This document shows positions 54,301-61,256 of a stretch of 64,000 bases of DNA, in pieces. The stretch covers positions 12,608,818 through 12,672,817 of the forward strand of contig CM044960.1 of assembly GCA_024516035.1 (NCBI GenBank), read 5' to 3'. Both the position numbers and the translations under genes were made by a program. The first letter of the stretch is position 1. Each line of letters opens with the position of its first letter. The notes below the pieces were generated by a model, which did no database searches, was not told where the DNA came from, and worked only from the letters and a program-made list of their open reading frames with translations. Source of the DNA: Bactericera cockerelli (lineage: Eukaryota; Arthropoda; Insecta; Hemiptera; Triozidae).

Positions 54301-57300
54301 CTCTCGTTGCGTCCGGTGATAATGTCCAGCCCCAGCAGAGCCTTGGCCAGCTCCTCCTTGCCCATGTTCAGCACGCTCGGGTCAAACCACTTCTCGTCAA
54401 ACTCCTCCACCTCCTCCCCGCTCTTGTCCATCACCACCCCCGCCAGGTCATCCGGTAGCACGGCGCCTCTCAGGTCATCTGTAATGTAAACAAGTACGTG
54501 AATAATAAACCGACCTCAGTAGCTTGATCGATAATGCGGCGGACTAGTAACCTGGAAGTCGGTGGTTATTATTATTATTAAACATGTTGGATCAAGTTTT
54601 ATTTACAAATAACATAGAATATATACATACATAGAAATTAAAATTAACAAAACAAAACTTGATGAAGGGCGGTGCTAATGCCAACGGCATTCTCTTCCGC
54701 ACCACCCTTGATAAAAAAAAGATAAAAAGGTGGTTCAAGTACCGGTTTCAGCGTAGATTTTTTTTTTTTTTTTTTTTTTTTTCAAGTGGGGTTTAACGTC
54801 GCTTTCAACTGCCATGGTCATATCACGACGGGGGTTTTACCCTCCATTCGCAGGAAACTCACAAACCTGCTACTCACATTGACCTCACCCAGCCTGAGTG
54901 GGGCCGGGAAAAGCCAGCGTCACGACAGCGTAGATTTAGTAATGCGAGTTTGATTAGTTGTGATATGTATCACGAAAGTGATGAACACAAATATGATAAC
55001 TTTTTAAAAAGTACGTGAATAATAATGACAATAACGCCGACCTCTGTGGCTCAGTGGTTAAGAGCAGTGGTTGCTGACACGGAGGTTTCAGGTTCGAATC
55101 CCAGTCAGGGCGGAAAATTCTGACCGAGTTTTTCCGTTTTCGGAATGGCATGCATGTGAAGGTAAAGTGTCCTGAAGTAAGGCGAAAGCGGTTCCGGGGC
55201 ACAATTACCTTTTAAAAAAAGATATGACAATAATACTCTTTTGGGGATCGGTGCTTCAAGTCACAAGTTACCATCACGCGAGGTTCATGTTCATAACATT
55301 TTCTAAATCTCATTACTAATCTTTAGTTATAATAATATCAAATAATAATGATACTCTTTAGTAACTTTCGTTGATTCTCGACAGAACATTTTAGCTAGTT
55401 CTGTTAAATTGATTTAGGGTCAGTATCATCTTAGGGACGGGGGTCGATCGTGGAGCAATTTTGAATTCTGAAAGTCGATCTTCTTGTAAAAATCTTGCCC
55501 ACCCCTGGTCTAGACTCTAGCTCGAGGGACGAACGTTAGATTAGTATTTAAACTCTTTTCTCAATATGTTTTCATAAGGAACTACTAGGTATAATTATGT
55601 TAACAGCAAAATCACTTACCGAGAGCGGCTAGAGAATTAGGAGAAGGTGTGGGCAAAGGAACCAAGCTGACAGCAGAAGACGCGGCGGCCAGAGGCGCTT
55701 GCGTTGACTGAGGCACTGGTCTCGACAGTTCCTTCTGAAGTAGAGAGCTTGCCGGCAGCGGGGTGGTCTGAACAATTTGGGAGGGGGGAGAGGGGGTCTC
55801 CAGCAGCTTGGAGATGAGAAGGTTGGACATGATGGGGGTGGTGGAGCGGGAGGGGGATTGGAGGAGGGAGGTGAGGAGGGGAGAGGTAGGGGAGGAGGAT
55901 TTCTCATCTGCTGTGGACGAAAGGATAAGACTCGAGTTGACACTACCCGGGAACGCGGAGGTATTGGCTTCGATCACTGCAAGAGGAGAGTTAAATGGGA
56001 TGAATTAGTTTTGCTACTGAGTAGTACTGCTGTTGTTTTAGTAGAGTCATTCCTGAACATCATGTCTTTTAATAATAATTCTTTTTAGTTGAACGTAACA
56101 ACTATGCGAGATTATTGGGGTTACATACACAAATAAATGAGGAAAAATCAGAGCATTGCGTAGATTTGTAGAATACGATCCATGCGCTAGATTGTTAGAA
56201 ATTCTCGCGCTGCTAGTACCACTATGACAACCAATGCTTGGTCTACTACCAAAAATTTGTCTATTTTGCCGGAACTATCAAGGTGACAATTAAATTACAT
56301 AAATTATAAAACCAAAACCACTGGTGGATTAAAGGGACTCTTAGTCCTACTCGAGCAACATAAATAAGCTCATTATTAAAGTTGAAAAGTTATCATATTT
56401 GTGCCAATCACTTTTCTTCGTGATGCCACAACCACTCCAACCCGCTTCACCAAATCCACGCTGAAACCGGGACCCGAACCACCGACCTCCAGGTTACAAG
56501 TCGGCCGCCTTATCGATCAAGCTACTGAGGTCGGTTAAGCTCATTATTATTTATCCTAAAACAAATCACTCACACTTCCGTTTCTCCTCCCTGATTCTCA
56601 CTGTCTCCTGGTACTCCCGCTCCACCCTAGTCTCCTGCTCGTGGAGCCTCGCCTGCAAGTACTCATAGTGGGCCTCTTGTTCCTCCTGACTCAGCCGCCC
56701 CTGAAGTGCGTCCCTCAGCATCTGCTCAATCTCAGCCTCCTGCTTCTGCTTCAACTGTTTGGTCTCGTCGATTTCTGCCAGACGTAGCTTCCAGAGCTGG
56801 ACGGACGAGAAAAAAACATTTATAATAATAATAATGTGTTTTATTGGACATTTCTTTTACATTACATAGTTACATATAAGATATAGCTCATAGGAAAAGA
56901 AATATTAAAGTGAAACTGTATGTTTTACACAGACTTGTCACACTAAGAGACCCAGTATAGTATGGGTCTCTTGTTTTTGTGACATGCTATTAATGCCAAG
57001 AGAGGACATGATAAACATATTCCTTATTCATTAGGACCTTATTCCCTGATTTTTTATTCCCTGATTAGGACTAATAAGTCCCATTCATCTAGAAGTAAGT
57101 CCGGGATATATTATTATGTGGTTAAAAACACAAATGGGAGGATAAGTGATGTTTTGGTGTGGTTTCAGACTCAGAACCTCTGAATAACTAGACTAACACT
57201 TTGAGCACTGAGCTACCGGGACGACTCTGTTTACATATACTTTTTAGGAAGTTAAAAAATAATCAAATAGGTATAGGAAATAGTTCGTAAATTCTCTGAA

Positions 57301-58201
57301 CGGATACGTTTATAAACACATTCCTTATTCATTAGGACCTTAATCCCTGATTAGGACTAATAAGTCCCATTCATCCAGAAGTAAGTCCAGGATATATTAT
57401 TATGTGGTTAAAAAACCAAATGGGAGGATAAGTGATGTTTTGGTGCGGTTTCGGACTCAGCTACCAGGACAACTCTGTTTACATTTACTTTTTAGGAAAT
57501 TGATAAATACTCAAACAAGTATAGGAAATAGTTGGTAAATTCTTTGAAAGAGAAGAAAATAATAAATCTGGGGCATTAATTGAAAAGACAGAAGTGTAAC
57601 TATCAAGAGTTGACAACTTTATCACGGTTAATGTGACACGGGATTAGTTGAATTTGGCAAAAATATGCTTTAAAAGGTATTCCAACTAAGGATAGGTATT
57701 ATTATTGTATCATAAACAGATAAATAGAATAGAATATACCTCGTTTATACTGCCAAGGTAAGACTGAAAAGTCCCTTTACTCCAGCAGTCAAACAGGTCT
57801 TATATATTATATGGGATGAATGATCAAATCTTGAATTTAAAGTCAATAAAGACTATTACTTTCTAACCTGTTTGTAAATATAGTTCACTGGTGTCTCTGT
57901 GGTGGAGTCTGAAGAATTCCTATCCCGTTTTTTCCTCCGAGGCAGATCATTTGCATATGTCTCTATTAGTAGTTGATACGTGTGTGTTGCATGCTTTTGG
58001 TGCAAACCAATCACTGGGCCGTTTCTTATGAAAACATGTATCACATTTGAAGTAGTTAATTATCAATTTGGACACCGAGCCCCAGTTTTGGTCACCACTT
58101 TTCAGCACAGCTGAAGCAAGAAGCAGTCTCTCATTAACAGACCAATCATCAACAAAGATGCGGTTCTGACGGATACGTTCCGTGATGGAGGTGGTGGCCA
58201 T
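40999..58201 (-). CDS. BRD8: BRD8, bromodomain subunit of Tip60/NuA4 complex, 14 coding exons
   Basis: Coding exons in order on the minus strand: 58201-57868, 56796-56574, 55976-55620, 54478-54273, 52923-52750, 52012-51889, 51172-50939, 49771-49593, 48738-48420, 47700-47357, 46922-46777, 45578-45429, 44668-44491, 41292-40999. The N-terminus has the BRD8 SANT-like motif (WSVNERLLLASAVLKSGDQN against WSIREKLCLASSVMRSGDQN recalled for human), then a coiled coil, long Ser/Pro/acidic disordered exons, one bromodomain (two exons) and a Lys/Arg/Glu tail ending KKRKMK. BRD8 is a chromatin reader in the Tip60/NuA4 histone acetyltransferase complex (family knowledge). From exon 2 on every junction is phase-consistent; exon 1 carries one surplus base. 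A young LTR element sits in the last intron. Confidence 0.88.
41523..41732 (+). repeat. 5' LTR
   Basis: Begins TGTTGTATATTTTATG; holds 'gttcataataaagtactt', a likely poly(A) signal region (AATAAA), and ends 'aagttcacaata'. The exact 3' boundary is uncertain by 1-3 bases. Confidence 0.9.
41736..41768 (+). promoter_or_regulatory. Duplicated primer-binding site
   Basis: TGGCGACGAGGAT at 41736-41748 is complementary to the recalled 3' end of tRNA-Ser(GCU) plus CCA. A second TGGCGACGAG stands at 41759-41768 as part of a 23-bp-spaced direct repeat (CACAATAGTTTGGCGACGAG). Confidence 0.75.
41876..43867 (+). CDS. Gag-protease-integrase-tail polyprotein of the LTR element (pol core missing)
   Basis: 663 residues, no interruption. 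Gag-like helical region (residues 1-250), Ser/Arg-rich linker, two CX2CX4HX4C zinc knuckles (residues 289-302 and 311-324), then a retropepsin-like domain with D398-S-G and an ILGREW end (residues 466-471). At about residue 490 the frame passes directly to integrase C-terminal sequence (PAELYLHRKLRIRMD, then VGERVQVRVMSQWQFG) and a Pro/Ser/Arg tail. Roughly 2-2.5 kb of pol expected in a full element is absent (inference). It may supply Gag or be mobilised in trans. Confidence 0.9.
   Translation: MDADQLKQILKSFQDQQTAFINQLVSQFKPSSQSNFSSIAPFENYDTERRKFLNYIERFENYCRMKNVTEKDKIAQLLCVSIGSEHYNNLVAFLGPEKPVKNLTLDELLSCLKKLLIPKKNIVVSQHYFLNIFQKESQNIADFVSSLQRDIADCEFNVKCECNKSNSISGIFLRAQFIRGLRDDWVREQILQSDNLSFEDVVLKATALEASKIHNRELKSTNSISNNTTYYASSNAHDINTISNRSRSRTRKPRSSNSSSSSRTSLTHHSHSLNPHHVNFRALGIENCCLRCGRNNHKVSSCRTDRARLKCNFCHKQGHVAKVCLSTMLSQKKNSNYSTNTVDDYSPVYNNNYSSTKYGLSKVDIIQPQILDLFEVSDSDKYLIDVFLNGKIQRFEVDSGTKFSLLSQNDFQKLNLKLPLEKSHVSFRSYSGNIITPLGKINLRVAYGGKEIIGELYVVPTGHDAILGREWVRELAIELLKIDSNYKNNFPTPLSCGNSPAELYLHRKLRIRMDAIFPYHPQSSNIVQKPARSLSVGERVQVRVMSQWQFGVVKRKLGYRHYLVTLDSGRTIKRHINQLHSTLVEKKSVSFGPSQSFEIPRWNKPDHVILSNPQPSCSSHESQPSSTAPALPPVHVHPPQEVRRSQRDRRPPVRYGDYVVTYH
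43878..44087 (+). repeat. 3' LTR
   Basis: Same 210-bp sequence as the 5' LTR by direct comparison; preceded by the purine tract at 43867-43876 and followed by AAAAC. Confidence 0.92.
44100..44270 (+). repeat. Family A SINE, degraded head
   Basis: 'gctttggtctggtaatttag' and 'gggcagtataaataaggcga' end. Confidence 0.65.
44491..44668 (-). CDS. BRD8: BRD8 exon 13, bromodomain second half
   Basis: Acceptor CGTCCACAG, donor GTGAGC. Encodes QANLAGIKKRIESGAIRSVC and FTNAMMYNNVSDALYNSAKE. The acetyl-lysine-binding Asn position (MYN) is kept, but the usual P-M-D-L turn is replaced by V-Q-A-N-L. Confidence 0.92.
44692..44843 (-). repeat. Family B SINE (reverse)
   Basis: AAGTTATCATATTTGTGTTC to 'gctactgaggtcggt'; starts ~25 bp upstream (in gene sense) of the BRD8 exon 13 acceptor. 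Confidence 0.8.
45040..45175 (+). repeat. Family F SINE
   Basis: Head 'acgtagccatcgtggttgaa', box B-like GACCCGGGTTCCAATG, then 'catacctcgtgagggaaaat'. Confidence 0.6.
45176..45412 (+). repeat. (CT)n/(CA)n microsatellite
   Basis: About 235 bp of CT with interspersed CA, CTCA and TCAC units. On the BRD8 strand it is a (GA)n run starting ~17 bases into the intron after exon 12. Confidence 0.95.
45429..45578 (-). CDS. BRD8: BRD8 exon 12, bromodomain first half
   Basis: Acceptor CATTTCAG, donor GTGAGT. Encodes DKESKPVQDPRAKKTLLAVY and YKHASVFMKPVSDAQANNYS, matching recalled BRD8 'HRYANVFLQPVTD..APGYHSIV'. Confidence 0.9.
45844..46175. repeat. Inverted pair of family B SINE ends
   Basis: The left arm (45844-45924) holds TTTAAATGCTATCTATATCT and a B head; the right arm (46096-46175) is its near-exact complement. 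A B body in reverse (46000-46095) lies between. Confidence 0.85.
46317..46580 (+). repeat. Full-length family F tRNA-headed SINE
   Basis: Box A-like GTGGCCGAGTGAGTTAGC and box B CCCGGGTTCGATACCC, body GAGGAAAAATGAGTAGCTGC, and 'attgtggtataataacagg' end. Confidence 0.85.
46581..46746 (+). repeat. Family I retroposon
   Basis: 'ggggactataaacagggagt', 'ccttgtcaattattagcctc', 'ggctaccattgttcacgatg', ends 'ctatgatgatga'. It stops ~30 bp before BRD8 exon 11. Confidence 0.75.
46777..46922 (-). CDS. BRD8: BRD8 exon 11
   Basis: Acceptor CTCTTGCAG, donor GTGAGT. Encodes EMTLDMINDPLMGNVSSLPA then GGRKRKMGEGRASPFL. Another frame of the second half reads an acidic GEEEEDGRGESKPLLE, but only the basic reading keeps phase at both ends. 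Confidence 0.75.
47212..47313 (-). repeat. Family B SINE (reverse), truncated
   Basis: 'atcatatttgtgttcatcac' to 'gacctccaggttact'; the head is missing. It lies 44 bp past the BRD8 exon 10 donor. Confidence 0.75.
47357..47700 (-). CDS. BRD8: BRD8 exon 10, Ser/Lys-rich
   Basis: Acceptor TTTCACAG, donor GTATGA. Encodes GKLKESPAKEVKAGRGGENA and onward; many SP/TP sites; ends HESEDSSGDESSHELLE. Confidence 0.82.
48212..48398. repeat. Foldback element beside BRD8 exon 9
   Basis: CGGGTTCTACGAAAAAC and GTTTTTCGTAGAACCCG ends; ~80-bp arms pair with one extra ~23-bp duplication in the left arm; the loop is near 48310. Confidence 0.85.
48420..48738 (-). CDS. BRD8: BRD8 exon 9, RS/SP-rich
   Basis: Acceptor CTTCTCAG, donor GTAGAT. 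Encodes SQSSPSKELRSLRSTESSSS and SPRSPVPRSPRNSKDVESS. A foldback element ends 24 bp beyond the donor. Confidence 0.8.
48850..49035 (-). repeat. Family B SINE (reverse)
   Basis: Preceded by 'acagtctaagttggatatta', a flank also seen at 45964. Box B complement region 'gggacttgaaccacc'. Confidence 0.8.
49050..49242 (-). repeat. Family A SINE (reverse)
   Basis: 'gactaatgagtcccattatt' to 'gagctaccgggacag'. Confidence 0.82.
49593..49771 (-). CDS. BRD8: BRD8 exon 8
   Basis: Acceptor TTTCCAG, donor GTGAGT. Phase forces the reading NGGADSKSGRRADTGETRER and PPPASPVKETRSSRLLREE; the longer open frame here is a shadow. Confidence 0.78.
49905..50095 (-). repeat. Family E SINE (reverse)
   Basis: 'aaccaccaggcgaggttaat', GGGTGGGATTCGAACCAACG (box B complement), 'cgcgttaaccacttga'. 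Confidence 0.8.
50260..50348 (+). repeat. Short family G copy
   Basis: 'ggttggatggtagagattgc', 'aatgatcccgcccttt', AATAAAGTG. Confidence 0.6.
50349..50731 (+). repeat. Four-copy 96-97-bp tandem repeat
   Basis: Units start at about 50349, 50446, 50542 and 50638, each with CCTCTTGACAAACACTTTTA (or a one-base variant) and 'tacgattaatcagt.tgttag'. Confidence 0.9.
50740..50935 (+). repeat. Family G retroposon
   Basis: GGTTGGGTGGAAGAGATTGT to 'taataaagcatttaataata'; its tail abuts the donor of BRD8 exon 7. Confidence 0.78.
50939..51172 (-). CDS. BRD8: BRD8 exon 7
   Basis: Acceptor AAACTACAG, donor GTACAG. Encodes DSVTVTAPALSSSEPATTPA and Pro-rich DPKDPPTPSHPPPLVLKETR. Confidence 0.8.
51415..51600 (-). 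repeat. Family G retroposon (reverse)
   Basis: 'aaagctttattaggtagaac' to 'cttccacccaacccttaag'. Confidence 0.75.
51889..52012 (-). CDS. BRD8: BRD8 exon 6
   Basis: Acceptor TTTTTAG, donor GTATGG. Encodes VKPQVDSTTLDALEVKEEED and onward. The longest open frame here is a different, wrong frame. Confidence 0.75.
52440..52683 (+). repeat. Family I retroposon with triplicated head
   Basis: The 38-40-bp head ('gactataaacagggagtaga') occurs three times in tandem before the common body ending 'ctatgatgatgatga'. Confidence 0.82.
52750..52923 (-). CDS. BRD8: BRD8 exon 5
   Basis: Acceptor ATATTCCAG, donor GTTAGT. Encodes EVLPLDLDDPATVEEEVVLE through VKAEPLVDPPDLSK, like the VKVEP-type motifs of BRD8. 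Confidence 0.82.
53080..53320 (-). repeat. Family C SINE (reverse)
   Basis: 'gtctgtgctgtagcttgccc', 'gttgggtcaacacgagtgca', box B complement GATCGAACCCGGGACC. Confidence 0.8.
53455..53665 (-). repeat. Repeat unit with TIR-like inner element, copy 2
   Basis: Inverted copy of 28590-28805, sharing 'gtggtcccgagcttgctata', 'gaccttgacaattatttatt' and 'ccaggcatccctacagtgag'. Confidence 0.8.
54273..54478 (-). CDS. BRD8: BRD8 exon 4, acidic region
   Basis: Acceptor CATTACAG, donor GTAAGT. Encodes DLRGAVLPDDLAGVVMDKSG and EEVEEFDEKWFDPSVLNMG. Confidence 0.83.
54568..54728 (-). mobile_element. Family G element nested in SINE B
   Basis: 'aatgccaacggcattctctt' core and reverse A-rich body; target duplication GGTGGTT at 54561-54567 and 54729-54735. 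Confidence 0.88.
54761..54925 (+). mobile_element. Family J element nested in SINE B
   Basis: T-run start, 'ggtttaacgtcgctttcaac', 'cagcctgagtggggccggga'; target duplication CAGCGTAGATTT at 54749-54760 and 54926-54937. Confidence 0.9.
55035..55222 (+). repeat. Family D tRNA-headed SINE
   Basis: CCGACCTCTGTGGCTCAGTG head, box B GGTTCGAATCCC, body 'aggtaaagtgtcctgaagta', poly(A) end. Confidence 0.85.
55620..55976 (-). CDS. BRD8: BRD8 exon 3, Ser/Pro-rich
   Basis: Acceptor CTCTTGCAG, donor GTAAGT. Encodes IEANTSAFPGSVNSSLILSS and SPLLTSLLQSPSRSTTPIM, with repeated 'SPLL/SKLLETP' motifs like those of BRD8. Confidence 0.85.
56389..56536 (-). repeat. Family B SINE (reverse)
   Basis: 'agttatcatatttgtgccaa' to 'gctactgaggtcggtt'; ends ~40 bp past the BRD8 exon 2 donor. 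Confidence 0.82.
56574..56796 (-). CDS. BRD8: BRD8 exon 2, coiled coil
   Basis: Acceptor CGTCCGTCCAG, donor GTGAGT. Encodes LWKLRLAEIDETKQLKQKQE and a long Glu/Gln/Arg coiled coil; ends in phase 1. Confidence 0.85.
57030..57475 (-). repeat. Two family A SINE copies (reverse) in tandem
   Basis: 57030-57225 complete, and about 57300-57475 missing part of the head. Both contain 'gtcccattcatc.agaagtaa' and 'caaatgggaggataagtgat'; a ~250-bp duplicated unit. Confidence 0.75.
57868..58201 (-). CDS. BRD8: BRD8 coding exon 1, SANT-like domain (frameshifted)
   Basis: ATG at 58199-58201; donor GTTAGA after CAG. Reads to RPSDWF in one frame; the rest, QKHATHTYQLLIET and a basic stretch, is in the next frame. 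The match to recalled human DWFSQKHCASQYSELLET needs one base of the pair at 57999-58000 to be surplus. An extra ~13 residues before RPSDWF are also unusual. Confidence 0.75.
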
Positions 58202-58282
58202 TGTTATTGAACTGGTCGGTATGGGAGTTGATGTTCCAACCTGAAAGAAACAGATACCTAATTAACAACTTAATAAAATATA

Positions 58283-58438
58283 TCTCTTTGACTGCCAGAG
58301 CTAATCTTGACATGTTTCCTACCCGGCCAAGCCAAATACGTGTACACCAAATGTAATCTAGTCTGACACAACTTGAGTTGTGCCATGGCCAGGTGGGAAA
58401 GTGTACTGGCACAACTTGTGTCATGGCAGTCAAAGAGA
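58283..58438. mobile_element. MITE with TATA target duplication
   Basis: Terminal inverted repeats TCTCTTTGACTGCCA / TGGCAGTCAAAGAGA flanked by TATA (58279-58282, 58439-58442). It sits just upstream of BRD8 coding exon 1. Confidence 0.85.
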
Positions 58439-59769
58439 TATACTAACTCTTGATGTTTCTAACTCAACTTTTCTATCATACTGAATTTAAAGGAAAGTTT
58501 TAATTTTTTATGTATCCCTACACAATACATACTTTTCTTGTGTTTGGTCATTTGAAGTTACCTATGAATGATTGCATGTCTACCATAAAAAATCTAAAGA
58601 TGAGTATTTAACAGCACATTTTTTTTTGTAACCAAGAAATAGCAGCTACTTTAGACACTTGTTGTCTGTATGCCTCACCTTTGATCTCCGCAATAACTAA
58701 ATAACTAACTTTTATATTTTATAACAATGTTACATGAATTATGATATCCCCCAAAAAATACACTTTGCATTGAAAAAAGGAGAACACATAAAAAAATTCT
58801 AAAAAAAAAAAGTGATATTATGAGTAAAAACGAATGAATTAATTCTTGTGAATTGAAAAAATTAAGGCATGCCCCATTTGCTTTTCTTGCTACCATTTTT
58901 TACTCCTTGTTTAGTCCATTCACTTCTTTTCACAAAAAAATACCAACATCTACATTTTTGGTCGATTTTGGGGGGGCGGGTTTTGCGCAATGGTTGATGA
59001 TATCTAAAAATGTATGAGAGTGGACCACCCATAAACCATAGAGAAAATCTTCAAATCCAAGAATATTTTTTCAAAAAGTAAATATTGAAGCTGCCCCAGT
59101 GGCGAAAATTTTATTGACGTGGAGGGGGGCATTCTTTGTCGTTACCTACCTCACAGATATCAAAAAAATTATGTGAATCGACCCCTCCCCCTAATGTACA
59201 GGTGAAATGAGAAATATTTATAAAAAATAGCTTCAAAAAGTAAATCATCATTCTTGAGATAAATAAAAATCTGAAAATTAACCTTCTTTTAATCCCTTTT
59301 ACCCCCTATCTCCAGTTCTTCCAGCATGACTGACCCTGTATCTCAAAATGATAAGTTGTAGAGAACTATTTTTTGTTGTTGTTGTTGTTGTTGTTGGAAT
59401 GAGTTGCTCTTTTTATTACCTATAAAAGGATTTCATGCTAAGCCTATTTGTGAGCTAAAAATCAATACCCCAAAAAGGAAAGAACCTGTATTTTACCATT
59501 TACCAATATTTTGAGTGGTTCTTGAGATACAAGGGGTGGGGTGAGATCTCATGCTCAAACTGTATAAATTGTAACCAATATTTAATTAATTTATGTCTGT
59601 CTGTCTGTTGATATAAAGGTATTTCCATATGTATGTCTGTCTATCTATACATGTCAGTCTGTCCCTGTGTATGTCTCTCTATCTCACGGTCTTACTGTTG
59701 CTTCAATTCAATGACTCAATGAGGACTGATGTATTTAACTTGCCATTGACACTGGCTAATGACAACTTT

Positions 59770-59990
59770 TTTATTATTATTAATTTGGGTTTAATATCAA
59801 TTTCAACTGAATGATCATATCACAACGAGGGTTATACTCTCCATTTGCTTAAAACTCACAAAACAATCTTTCAAATCAAACTAACCCAGCCTGAGTGAGG
59901 CCCAGAATAGCCAGCTTTACAAGGGTTTGAATTTGAACTGTCTCCCATCAGTCCTAGGCCCATCAAACATTATTTTAAAAACTTCAGTGA
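59770..59990 (+). repeat. Family J repeat
   Basis: 'gggtttaatatcaatttcaa', 'aacccagcctgagtgaggcc', 'agaatagccagctttacaag'. Confidence 0.6.
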
Positions 59991-60612
59991 CTGAATTAAA
60001 TGTGACATTGACACTGGCTTAGTGAGACCTTCATTCTAGTCAAGGAAAACAGTTTCCATCTAGGATCTAGCCTCAACCCCTTGATGCTCGGTTCTACAAA
60101 ACCAGAGATTGGGATTTTTTGCACGGTATTTTTTGTAATATACGCCACCTCAGTTTGACTAGTTAAACCCTCGATTTTACTGCACAACTGTTAATTTGAC
60201 AAATCCTTTTGGTACTAACATTTCCAATCCCTGTTTTCATGTTTTTCAAGATCCGTAAAACTGAATATGAATTGAATATTCAAAAATCTGAACTAGACAC
60301 TCATGACTAAAATGATATTAATCTAGACTCGTAAATTGAAAAACTACTTACCTATACACACCTCCAAAAGCTACAAGCTATTTGACACATTCTGCAAGTT
60401 TCTAAGGACTGGAAACGTCTTCTGTCTTGAAATATCACAGTTATCTTTTCAATATCTGTAGGAAATTTGTTCAGAGGTTTATCAATTCATTAATTAAGTT
60501 CATAGATATTTAATTGATAAAATTTAAAAAATGTCTTGATATGAACCAGAAATCAAATTTTAAAATTTTATTATACTCCCTAGCAAGTACCGGTCGGAGT
60601 CACAACACTCAC

Positions 60613-60662
60613 AACTGAACTTGCTGAACGCCGGCGCTGGTTGCCGGTAATAAATGACGTCA
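60613..60662 (-). promoter_or_regulatory. BRD8: Candidate BRD8 promoter: CRE plus initiator
   Basis: Palindromic TGACGTCA at 60655-60662 lies ~40 bp upstream (minus sense) of TCAGTT (60613-60618), which fits the arthropod initiator TCAGTY. The stretch is GC-richer than its surroundings. Inference only. Confidence 0.35.
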
Positions 60663-60701
60663 TGCGGTGTAAGATTATTTTTTAGGGTTTTTTTCATTTG
60701 A

Positions 60702-60949
60702 AGAAAAAACCCAATTAACGAGCCCTTTTCCGTACGCCCGCCGCCGCCGTACGCGCCGTACGCCGTCAGTCAAAAGTCATAACTCATAAATCTTGAACGG
60801 TTAAAGATATTTATTTAATAATAATATAATTATATTATAATTATTAAAAGCCTAATGAATACAGCTTTAACTGTTCAAGAGTTGTGACTTGTGACAGACG
60901 GCTCGCGGCGTACGGATTATGGTTCGATAACAATTAGGGTTTTTCTTTG
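60702..60949. mobile_element. Foldback MITE in the BRD8/PRMT3 spacer
   Basis: Outer ends AAGAAAAAACCCAATTAACG and the complement of 'aacaattagggtttttcttt'; inner arms hold 'gccgtacgccgtcagtcaaa' against 'gacagacggctcgcggcgtac'; the AT-rich centre lies near 60830. Confidence 0.8.
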
Positions 60950-61190
60950 AAATTCATTTTATATTAATCTCGTGTCTTATCATTGTGTATCTTTGAATTC
61001 TTTTGATCTTTTGAAGGTATAAGTTATCTCTCTTCTTCTTTGGTCTGTCTTTCCGTGATAAAGACTAGTGATTAGCCAAGCAGTGTAATTTGTGGTATTC
61101 AAATTTTCTCTCTTGGATCTATCAGGTATCAAGAACTTGGTCTCCTCAATTAATAAATTTCGATAAACCACATTTTGGAAGTGAACAACT

Positions 61191-61218
61191 TCAGTCCAGC
61201 CCATTCCAAATAGAAAGC
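61191..61218 (+). promoter_or_regulatory. PRMT3: Candidate PRMT3 initiator
   Basis: TCAGTCC at 61191 fits the arthropod initiator, with AT-rich TTAATAAATTT ~30 bp upstream. It would give a 5' leader of under 30 bases. Inference only. Confidence 0.3.
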
Positions 61219-61256
61219 ATGTCCATGGATGAATTGAAACAGTGTGTTGCCTCCAG
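61219..61256 (+). CDS. PRMT3: PRMT3 exon 1
   Basis: MSMDELKQCVAS; donor GTGAGT; phase 2. Short, so the start assignment is the weakest part of this model. Confidence 0.65.

Larger units (their letters stand above)
54510..55004 (+). mobile_element. Family B SINE split by two nested retroposons
   Basis: Head 54510-54567, middle 54729-54760, body 54926-55004. The interruptions are a family G element (54568-54728) flanked by GGTGGTT and a family J element (54761-54925) flanked by CAGCGTAGATTT, each direct repeat being B-derived sequence. Confidence 0.92.
58241..61218. other. Head-to-head spacer, BRD8 / PRMT3
   Basis: The acceptor-like CTTTCAG at about 58241 (minus) suggests an upstream noncoding BRD8 exon. 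The stretch holds a MITE, a family C scrap (58600-58690), a family J copy (59770-59990), a foldback element and candidate promoter motifs. Confidence 0.55.

Noticed and set aside
55777..56088. Gly-rich plus-strand frame of 103 residues
   Set aside because: Antisense shadow of the Ser/Pro-rich BRD8 exon 3.
58149..58433. 94-residue minus-strand frame overlapping BRD8 exon 1
   Set aside because: It crosses a MITE and the likely acceptor at 58241; the frame differs from the SANT-like coding frame.
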